DNA of 64,000 nt. Origin: Phellopilus nigrolimitatus (taxonomy: Eukaryota > Basidiomycota > Agaricomycetes > Hymenochaetales > Hymenochaetaceae). The DNA lies in NCBI GenBank assembly GCA_021029095.1, contig JAJOHG010000018.1, positions 1 to 64,000 on the forward strand. Reading direction: 5' to 3'. Positions 56,109-64,000 of the stretch are shown here, one piece after another. Position numbers and translations under genes: made by a program. The notes under the pieces were generated by a model that worked only from the letters and a program-made list of their open reading frames with translations, did not search any database and had not been told where the DNA came from. How positions within the stretch are numbered: position 1 is the stretch's first letter; each line of letters opens with the position of its first letter.

Positions 56109-58237
56109 CGCAGCTCACTCGGTCTGTCATACATGGGCTCGAAAAATCGGCGCATGGCAGAAGTCGCGTTGCATCAGATTAGCCGACCTGATCTTTTGCA
56201 GCCTGACCTCAGTACCGAGAATAGGGAGGCGTACACTATGGCAGCTGCATTGTCCTTTGGCATGATCATGTTGGGCAGGGGAGCAGCGACGACTAGCCCG
56301 GCTGATGTTGTGTTGCTGTCGCGCTTGCGAGTTCTGATCCACGGCGAAGGGCCGTCAACATTGCATACCAAATCATTTGATGTCAATCTCGCCTCTCCTG
56401 CGGTGACTATGGCGTTGGGCTTAATGTATCTCAAAACGGAGCGTCAGGATGTCGCGGATATCCTCACTATTCCGGACTCCGTTACAGCTCTCAATCACGT
56501 CCAACCAAACTTCCTGCTTGTGCGAACTATCGCTCGAAATCTCATCATGTGGGACAGGATCAAGCCTACCCGAGAGTGGCTACTGGGACAGGTTCCTCCG
56601 CCAATAATGAAAATCATGTCAACACGACTGCCTTATCAGGTGGAACATGACGCTATCGAGTTGGCGTACTACCATATCACCTCGGGTGCTGTCTTTGCAC
56701 TTGCACTTAAGTATGCCGGTACAGCAAGCCACGAGGCGTACGCAATAATCACAGACTTCTACGAGTTTTTCAGGAGATCATTTCTACAAACCAGTACGTT
56801 GTTCGAATATCGGGTTCTACTCTCGCTAACAAGGAACTCTAGGTCCAGCTTTCGACCATAGAATCAAGTGTGCTGCAACGAGAGACGGCCTCAGTCTTGT
56901 CACTCTGTCAATGGGTATAGTTATGGTTGGGACGGGTGAAATCAGCTGCTTGAAACGTCTCTGCCTAGCACATGGGATGTATAACCAGCCAATACGCTAT
57001 GGCTCTCATATGGCAATACATATGGCAATAGGATTGCTGTTCCTTGGCGGGGGACGCTTCTCGCCAGGCAACTCAGACGCGTCAGTTGCCTACATGATTG
57101 CTGCATTTTATCCACACTTCCCCGCTCTGTCCTCCGACAACAGGGCATATCTTCCGGCGTTGCGTCATCTATGGGTTTTGGCTGTCGAGCCTGGCTGTCG
57201 AGCCGCGCTGTCTCATCGCTCGAGATGTTGACACGAAAGAGGTCGTTTATCTCCCCATGAAAATTAGGGTCAAGGAGGAAAACGGTGCTGTGGGCGGGGC
57301 GCACTTGATAGCACCGACTCTGATCCCTGGACTCGACCAATTGCAGTCCATTAAAGTTGACACACCTCGGTACTGGACATTCCTGCTTGATGTTGCCAAC
57401 AACCCGCGAGACATGGCGGGCCTTCTTCGACAGCAAACACTATTTGTCAAGCGTCGGACCATGTTTTTGAGCTACCTGGAAGATCCGAAGGCAGTCGTAG
57501 CCTATTTGTCCGCTCCGGGATGTCGACTGGTGACGCTGCGAAGCTTGACTTCCCACAACAGACTGATACCACTGCTCATCCAGCCAGCGATGTGCAACTC
57601 TACATCACCTCACACGCGAACGATGTGTCCTTCATTGCTTTTGCGGATCGTTTCTCTCGAGCTGATGGGATTACCGAGGACGAAAAGATCTTCAATGCAT
57701 TCTGTCATGCAGCTTTGCTCGACTGTATTATTCAAGACAAGCCGCAAATGCTTTCATCATACCTGGCTCTCTATCGCACACGCCTCATAAGTTCGCGATC
57801 CCGATACTTCCAGCTTGTACAGCAGGATCTTCTTCGCTTGGAGGACTTTTACGGCAAGCTTTTCGAGCGACGATTCAGCGGCCGGGTAGAGGGCTAAACC
57901 CGGCCTGCACTGCTCCGTGAGAATTCTGTCTCGGGTGCTCTGCTCGCCGTCGATGAGAAACTGCGAGCAGTAGCGGAGATGCCCGAGTTCCAACCCGCGC
58001 TAAGTGCCTATGTAGAGAACCAATTCTTCAGCGGCGATATACACGACAATGCGCAGCACCCCGTGGAGCGGAACATCTCCTGGTATCTGCAGCGACATGC
58101 TGTCCCGTACGCGCCATATTTCCCCGTGCTGCGTGAACTTGCGATGGAGACGCTTACGAAATTCAGTCAAAAAGTACCGCTGGAGGGGACCACGGGGACA
58201 AGGAAGATTGGGGAGCTGGAGCAGGGCGTCAAACTCG
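56109..58237 (+). pseudogene. APC1 (anaphase-promoting complex subunit 1) segment inside the Argonaute relic
   Basis: Begins SLGLSYMGSKNRRMAEVALH and runs through AAALSFGMIMLGRGAATTSP, LTIPDSVTALNHVQPNFLLV, an intact 53-nt intron (about 56794-56841), AFDHRIKCAATRDGLSLVTL, LLFLGGGRFSPGNSDASVAY, CLIARDVDTKEVVYLPMKIR, QTLFVKRRTMFLSYLEDPK, FAFADRF-type repeats and NISWYLQRHAVPYAPYFPVL. These match the PC-repeat and C-terminal parts of fungal APC1. Lesions: a 13-bp tandem duplication (TGGCTGTCGAGCC twice, 57179-57204), a 1-nt loss near 57488, and a TAA near 57894. The retained intron shows it was copied as DNA. The N-terminal two thirds of APC1 are absent. Confidence 0.8.
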
Positions 58238-58855
58238 CGCCGCCATTCTTGTCCTTGTGGACGGCGGACGTGAGGACTTCAGGGGTCCCTTGGACCCGGC
58301 GCTGTGCAGTGTCTGGCACGGTTCCTGGCTACCTGCCGAACGAGTGGGATGCAGGTCGATGATGCGCTCCCGCCGCTGCTTTTCGAGCGGCTCCCACAAG
58401 CGAACCCACACGACCCACTGTGTATCACAGTGATCGACGCGATCGAGAATGAGATTGAGACGCTTCCGGGGTGCCTGAGCATCATGCTCGTTTTTGTATC
58501 CAACAAAGAAATTTACCCGGGAAGCTCTGCGATTCCAAGCTCGGGATCCTGACTGTCTGCATATAGATGGCGAATGCGAGAAAAGAGAGCTCAGGATCGA
58601 TACCTCTTGGATATCGCGCTCAAGGTCAACATGAAACTTGGTGCTGTCAACCACCAGCTCGATGCAAGTTCCATGTACTGGCTAAAAACCACGATGTTCG
58701 TTGGAATGGGTGTCTCGCAGGCTGGCGTTGGCTGTGTAAAAGGGACGCAGTCGATCGCCATGTCGATCGCCGATGTCGATCGCCGCTGTCGTGGCACTAT
58801 CCCGCAAGTGTAGGCCTCCAGGAACACGGCAAAGCGACGACTTATCTAGAATGCA
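58238..58855 (+). pseudogene. Argonaute relic, 3' part (Mid and start of PIWI)
   Basis: Resumes exactly where the 5' part stopped: AILVLVDGGREDFRGPLDPA, then SGMQVDDALPPLLFERLPQA and IDAIENEIETLPGCLSIMLV (Mid domain), a frameshift to KLCDSKLGILTVC, and the PIWI start LKVNMKLGAVNHQLDASSM, TTMFVGMGVSQAGVG, then YPASVGLQEHGKATTYLECM in another frame. In active Argonautes the VVGIDVTHP motif holds the first catalytic Asp; here it reads VGMGVSQ, so it is lost. A GTCGATCGCC unit is tandemly repeated three times at about 58748-58783. The rest of PIWI is missing. Confidence 0.75.
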
Positions 58856-59027
58856 TGTATTCTAATATATACTAGAGCAAATGGCAATGATTAACTGAGG
58901 TAATAAAAAAAAGGAATTGTAACCTGCAACACGAAACAACTTAACCGAAGTCACAAATAAAGGTAAACACAGGCACAATTTGTCGTCTGTTGTCCACGTA
59001 GCTAACATTGTCTACGCCACTACCGCC

Positions 59028-62000
59028 ATGGATGAAAGGCGTACTGGCTATTCAAATGTGCTCCACCCTCCGTCCTTTGGCTTCTCGCGAACCAGTACTC
59101 CCAGTGTCGAATCGGACAACAGCAGCTCAGGCTCATCACATTCACGATTTTTGTCTGGTTTTAACTCTTCTGGCCGATCTTTCACTGCTTTTCCACATTC
59201 GCGTTCTTCGTCAACAACACCTTTCACACCTTCTGAGGGCTGGGGTAACCAGGACTCTGTGAATCCATCACATCTGGGGTTCGGGTCATTCGACAACTCC
59301 CGAGAACTATCACCATCAATACTGTATGCCTCTCGCCAACTGCAAGAACTTCAGGCACAGTATAGACAGCTTGAGGACCGGTATGAGCATCTAAAGGAGA
59401 AGGTGGTCACTCTTGATGCTGCGAATGAAGCTTATAAGTAAGTTATCATTAATTATTTGATTTATTATTATTTATTATAATGAATTACAATGCGAGCTCA
59501 TTGTGCTTTCGGTCTCACTTTCACAGGAGTGCCTATCAGAGCCTTGTGAGCGCAGTCCCTGCCCTCCTCGCGACGTCGACAAACTTGTCTGGACTTCCTT
59601 TTCCTTCAATCACTACGTCGGTCACACCCCTTTGTGAAGCCGACTACCCTGGTGTCCGATACTGGCGCAGATCAAAGTGGACGGAGCACACGAGGACGCA
59701 AAAGGGGCTGTCAGACGCAATGGGTTTGAAAGGTGTGGCCCAACGTGGCCCTACACGAGCATCGCAGAATATCAATGTCGCAATGCTTTATGTCGAAAAC
59801 GAAAAGGGGGAGTCGGTCGATGGCGAGCGTGCACAAAATATGCGGAGTTTTGCTCATACTATTTTCCACAAGCTTTTGGCATTCAAAAAAGCTCCATCAA
59901 CATGGAGCATTGCAGGTAATGATGTTAAAGACCATTATGCTAATGAAATGGAGTCGAAGTTTCCAGAGCTTCGCTTCTGTGCTGATCAATGGAAAGCACA
60001 ATATATTGCAACGCAAATCTACTCATCGTGGAGCTCCAATCACTTAGGCAAGGACACGTCTATCAAGATGGAACAGGAGGAGGGAGGCAACGCTGCAAAA
60101 CGACTTAATAACGAACCCTCTGCTCGGTCCAGGAAGAAGGTAAGGAAATATAAGCTTGATATGGTGAACGACACAGTGGACAACCAAATCGTCGTCACCG
60201 AGCACAAAACGGCACCTGGATCGCGAGCGCGAATGACCCCATCCGTCGACAGTGTGCATGGTTCAAACGCAGGAGTCAATGCGCATGGCAAATCACGGCT
60301 TCCGGTTGACGAGAACGAGCTCGATATGGTTAACGACACAGTGGACAACCAAATCGTCGTCACCGAGCATGAAACGGCACCTGGATCGCGAGCGCGAATG
60401 ACCCCATCCGTCGGCGGCATGCATGGTTCAAACGCAGAAGTCAATGCGCGTGGCAAATCGCAGCTTCCGGTCGACGAGAACGAGCTCGATATGGTGAACG
60501 ACACAGTGGACAACCAAATCGTCGTCACCGAGCATGAAACGGCACCTGGATCGCGAGCGCGAATGACCCCATCCGTCGACAGTGTGCATGGTTCAAACGC
60601 AGGAGTCGATGCGCGTGGCAAATCGCAGCTTCCGGTCGACGAGAACGAGCTCGACATGGTGAACGACACAGTGGACAACCAAATCGTCGTCACCGAGCAT
60701 GAAACGGCACCTGGATCGCGAGCGCGAATGACCCCGTCCGTCGGCGGCATGCATGGTTCAAACGCAGGAGTCGATGCGCGTGGAAAATCACAGCCTCCGG
60801 TCGACGAGAACGAGCTCGATATGGTTAACGACACAGTGGACAACCAAACCATCGTCACCGAGCGTGAAGTGTCATCTGACATTGGCACAAATGCTCGGGC
60901 TAGTGAGACCACACCAGTGCAGGTTCCGATCCAGGTGAGCTTGATTCTGTGCAGTCTGAACTTGAGCAATTATTCTGATTGTTGCGTTTTTCTGCTTTAG
61001 ATTGTTAACCCATTGTACGTACTTGTGTCTTCTTTACACCACTGTTCTAATTCAGTGTTTTGCAGATTAACTTCCTTCTCGAAACCGTCGCAACTATCTC
61101 AACCTCTCGCATGTCATGCTCCTACCCAGATACCAACTTCGACGTGTATGGACAACGCCACGACCATGAACCTTCTGCCGAATCTCTTATGCATGGACAA
61201 CGCACCTGCATCTACGGGCGAGTCCATGGGCACATCCACAGGTGCATCCTCGGGTGAGTCGACTATGTCTATTGCTGTGGTGCAGCGAGCTCACTGGTCT
61301 GACTACTGCCGGCCTGGGCATCACAGTTTCGGTGTCCCAAGACAACACAAAATCTCGGAAGGCAAACAAAATGACTACAAGTAATAGTATAGGGCATACC
61401 ACGAGTCCTTGATACCCGTGGGTACCCGTGACCCGACCCGGACTGCAGATCCGTATTCACGGATCACCCGTTGACGGGTGATCCGTGGGAAACGGATTGT
61501 TGCGGGTCCGGGTCGGGGATTTGCAAATTTTCAATACCCGCGGGTATTTTCCATGTCGCAGTCTTCCACTTGGACCTGCCATTGCTCGTCAGCGGCAGCG
61601 AGGACGGCACTGTCAAGCTCTGGAACAGCGGCACGTACTGCCTCGAGAACACACTCAGTTACGTGCTCGAGCGCACCTGGTGCATCGCCGTGCACCCGCA
61701 CGCAAACAACATCGCATTCGGCTTCGACGAGGGTCGTCAAGCTCGGCCGCGACGAGCCCGCGCTCAGCATGGACCCCGCCGGCAAGCTCGTCTACACGCA
61801 GGCCGCCATGGACGTCAAGATGCGTAAGGGCCAGTGCATCCGTGCGCGAGCATCTCGCCTCAGGCGGCCTCGACACGTCGCTCGTGCTCGCGCCGTGCAC
61901 GCCTGCCTCCGCCTCCGCGCAGCGCGCTCAACCCGCTCGTGACGAGCGCGGTGGCAACGTTCGAGGACGCGTACCACCACCGCCTCATGTACCCAACCGG

Positions 62001-63800
62001 CGACGAAGCAGGGACGGGGATGGGCCTGCACCCGTGGCGCGTGAAAATGCTCATGGACGCCCCCGCGCTGCACGCGCCGCGCGTGGCGCCCCCAGAGGGT
62101 GCGAGAAAGAGATAAAAGGCACTCAAACACACCAAGGTGTCGCTGGGCTGTACGACTACGGTCCGCCAGGGTCGGCTCTGCAAGCGAACATCATCGCGGA
62201 ATGCGCCGCCATTTCATTATCGACGAGCACATGCTTGAGCTCGACACGACGATCATGACACTTGCTCCTGTCTTCGAGACGTCCGGACACGTAGGGCGCT
62301 TTGCGGACTGGATGGTCAAGGACACGAAGACCGGCGATGTCCTTCGAGCGGATCACCTTGTCAAGGGCGTTCTCGAGGCGCGGCTCGCAGGGGACAAGGA
62401 GGCGCGCGGCGTGAGTGCTGTTCTTGTAAAGGAGGACAATAAAAAGAGGAAGAAGAAGGTGAAGACGACGGCGGTCAAGCTCGAGGACGAGACTGTGGGT
62501 GAATATGAAAGCATTCTTGCACAGGTGAGCGTCTAGACTGTTTGTCGTTGACCCCCTTTTTCTTCTTTGGTGGGACGAGGAGGCTTCGTCAAAACCCAGA
62601 CAAGTAGGTCACTGAACAGTATTTTATCTGCGGCTATTATGAGGCATATTTGGAAGAAAAGCAGGCAAGTGATAATCAGTCGTCCGTCCGGTTTGCAGTA
62701 ATGCTAATGTAAAATGACTTTAGATGCAGAGTGCAGACGAAGGATCTACGATTCTATATACCGTGCGTGCCGCATTTTCTGCGCTAATTTTCTTACTCTT
62801 AAGCTTTTCTCATCAGTGTGTTTCCTGCCGACATGGCTGGCGTCTAAACAACTGATGTGGCAAGACGCGAGGGACTAAACGTCACAGTACACACTCGGAT
62901 AATCCACCACGCGTAAAACTACAACACGCTCGCCAGACTGGCTATACGTGCCCACGTCGCCCGCGCCCATCGCCACGTTCGCATTCTTGCCGCCCGCCTG
63001 CACATCGGGCAGGGGCAGGGGCAGCGCGGTGGCGCTTCTGCTTCTCGCGCATGCCGACGCGACACTCCCGGTGTTCGACGTCGAGGCGCGGCGCTTCCCC
63101 GCGTAAGCCCGCTCAATACCATCTAGCATTTTTTCTTTTGTCTTTTTAATTAGAATAAAGTTGTATTTAATTGATTTAAGACCCGCAGGGAGCCGTGAAC
63201 AGAACCTTGACCTCTGTGGCCCGGACCCACGGGTTTGGGGGGACCCGTGAATCCGTGTCTCTACAGATCCAGGTCAAGCCGGGTCCGGGTCGAGGTTTTT
63301 TTGTCACGGGTGACCCGCCAAACGGGTCCGGGTCAACCCACGGGTGGACTCGTGGTATGCCCTATAATAGTACAACAGCTCGGTGTGTCGTTTTTTTTAC
63401 ACTATTACAATATACTACTAATCAGCATGTTTAGGAATCTCTGTGCAATCGAATGGATGGAGAAGAACCGTGCTGAGAAGAAACCTGTCGGGACTAGGCC
63501 TGAATTCGCTGCGTACTGGGAAAACTACATAAAGGGGAAGCCGGCGGAAAAGGTATGTTGTGTTATTTTTTTCACTTTGTTTCGTGGATTTCACTGATGT
63601 GTTCATACAGTATTTCAACGAGGCTTCGGCAGCTGCGACGGCCGCAAAAAAGCAACAGAAGGTCAGTACATCTAATTGAGCTGCTAAAACTTGTTTATCT
63701 TACTTCCCAACAAGTCCGCAACAGATGTCTCGAAGACTTGCTGAACTTAGGCAAACAGGAGGTACGAGCAGGACTCTCCGCTTCCGAACATCACCTCCAG
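59028..63800 (+). CDS. Unknown gene with 55-aa tandem repeats; one intron holds a hAT-like element
   Basis: Exon 1 59028-59437 (ATG in ACCGCCATGG), exon 2 59527-60934, a mini-exon about 61001-61014, exon 4 about 61067-61380, then across the hAT insertion an exon from 63427 (MFRNLCAIEWMEKNRAEKKP to GKPAEK), followed by YFNEASAAATAAKKQQK and MSRRLAEL. Exon 1 is Ser-rich and ends in a coiled coil (LQAQYRQLEDRYEHLKEKV). Exon 2 has a compact domain (YPGVRYWRRSKWTEHTRTQK, ELRFCADQWKAQYIATQIYS) and then four 55-residue repeats. The C-terminal words RPGHHSFGVPRQHKISEGKQ and EFAAYWENYIKG recall multi-copy unnamed agaricomycete proteins. Function unknown. Splice phases agree, so it may still be expressed if the enlarged intron is removed. 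The 3' end is uncertain. Confidence 0.55.
60158..60860 (+). repeat. In-frame 165-bp tandem repeats (4.2 units)
   Basis: The GATATGGT-type starts lie at 60158, 60323, 60488, 60653 and 60818, exactly 165 bp apart. Each unit encodes LDMVNDTVDNQIVVTEHE, PGSRARMTPSV and a variable part. Units 1 and 3 read DSVHGSNAGV; units 2 and 4 read GGMHGSNA, so the array alternates A-B-A-B. Confidence 0.9.
61549..61815 (+). pseudogene. Captured coatomer beta-prime (COPB2/SEC27) WD40 fragment
   Basis: The frame VAVFHLDLPLLVSGSEDGTV, then KLWNSGTYCLENTLSYVLER, TWCIAVHPHANNIAFGFDEG is characteristic of the WD40 domain of Sec27/beta'-COP. A small deletion shifts frame, after which VVKLGRDEPALSMDPAGKLV continues in the next frame to about 61815. 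Only one stretch of some 85 residues is present. In the parent gene this forms part of the COPI coat. Confidence 0.75.
62130..62536 (+). pseudogene. Captured glycyl-tRNA synthetase fragment
   Basis: GVAGLYDYGPPGSALQANII (62140-62200), a 1-nt frame change at GAATGCGCCGCC, then RHFIIDEHMLELDTTIMT, APVFETSGHVGRFADWMVKD and TGDVLRADHLVKGVLEARLA. These are motif 1 and the following insert of class II eukaryotic GlyRS. A Lys-rich stretch (KKRKKKVKTTAVK) follows before a stop at 62534-62536. Motifs 2 and 3 and the anticodon domain are absent. Confidence 0.8.
62875..63129 (-). other. Possible third captured piece in the hAT-like element
   Basis: A GC-rich 84-codon minus-strand frame (MLDGIERAYAGKRRASTSN to RVVVLRVVDYPSVYCDV). 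No family recognised. Between the COPB2 and GlyRS pieces another open stretch (VTSAVATFEDAYHHRLMYP, 61930-62000) may be a further piece. Confidence 0.3.
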
Positions 63801-64000
63801 CGAATTGACAACTAGCATCCCAACAGCAATGAAGACGTTCTGGCTGACCTTTACGGAGCTGGCAACCCTCCCGAACGAGTCGAAAGGTGCCAGCAGAGTG
63901 TTCTCTGTCAGCTCTCTTCAAACACTCATTCGCGCGCTGTCCACGGCCACGTCCTCTGCGAGGGTGGTGGGCTGCTCATCCTCGTTGTCATCTTTGTCAT
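63801..64000. other. Window edge
   Basis: Too short to assign; possibly further exons of the repeat-bearing gene (ACATTCGCGCGCTGTC region). Confidence 0.2.

Larger units (their letters stand above)
61390..63364. mobile_element. hAT-like non-autonomous transposon with captured gene pieces, 1975 bp
   Basis: The left end TAGGGCATACCACGAGTCC is repeated exactly inverted at the right end (63346-63364). The 8 bp TAATAGTA stands directly outside both ends (61382-61389 and 63365-63372). An 8-bp duplication and a TAGGG terminus fit the hAT superfamily. Subterminal zones (61415-61530, 63180-63350) are crowded with ACCCG/CGGGT words in both orientations, as hAT transposase binding zones often are. No transposase inside. 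The interior holds pieces of coatomer beta-prime and glycyl-tRNA synthetase plus unassigned GC-rich segments. Confidence 0.85.

Overview
The window is nuclear DNA of a filamentous basidiomycete, most likely an Agaricomycete. Nearly every gene is cut by 50-80 nt GT-AG introns (a few GC-AG). The gene families point the same way: fungal TKL kinases, YPP1, a DUF3433 relic, CRN-like NTPases, a Tnp2-type transposase and a GT69 relic. No rRNA, tRNA, CRISPR array or bacterial-style operon was seen.

Left part (0.3-20.4 kb) is mostly host genes. Three same-strand paralogues (318-2801, 5311-7465, 8060-10352, all minus) each encode a TKL-type kinase domain followed by a disordered tail and, after splicing, two dsRNA-binding domains. 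Exon lengths match between the copies. I regard this cluster as the most interesting find: it looks like a fungal parallel to PKR with the domain order reversed. A decayed GT69-type glycosyltransferase sits between copies 1 and 2. Then come YPP1 (PI4-kinase complex), an Iec1-like C2H2 protein, TAF11 and a secreted alginate-lyase-like enzyme with a large acidic insert.

Middle part (21-34.7 kb): an ADP-ribosylglycohydrolase, two TA-flanked MITEs, and a 3.3-kb inverted duplication of a 994-codon CRN-like NTPase/nuclease gene around an unknown basic protein. The outer edge of the second copy abuts a 600-bp piece of the lyase gene joined to a DUF3433 C-terminus.

Right part (34.7-64 kb) is accessory and transposon-rich. 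It holds a third TA-flanked MITE, a 400-bp foldback palindrome, a GGGCGNGCCCA minisatellite, a Gag-like ORF, tandem repeats, an apparently intact Tnp2-type transposase, and many broken pieces of conserved genes: EDC4, an SFP1-like zinc finger, an Nrd1-like RRM protein, a Ras-like GTPase, and an Argonaute split by an APC1 segment. A 1975-bp hAT-like element with 19-bp TIRs and a perfect 8-bp target-site duplication carries pieces of coatomer beta-prime and glycyl-tRNA synthetase. It sits in an intron of a repeat-bearing gene of unknown function. The common theme on the right is capture and shuffling of genomic (intron-containing) gene fragments. Exon boundaries are read by eye from splice signals and frame; no computation or database search was run.
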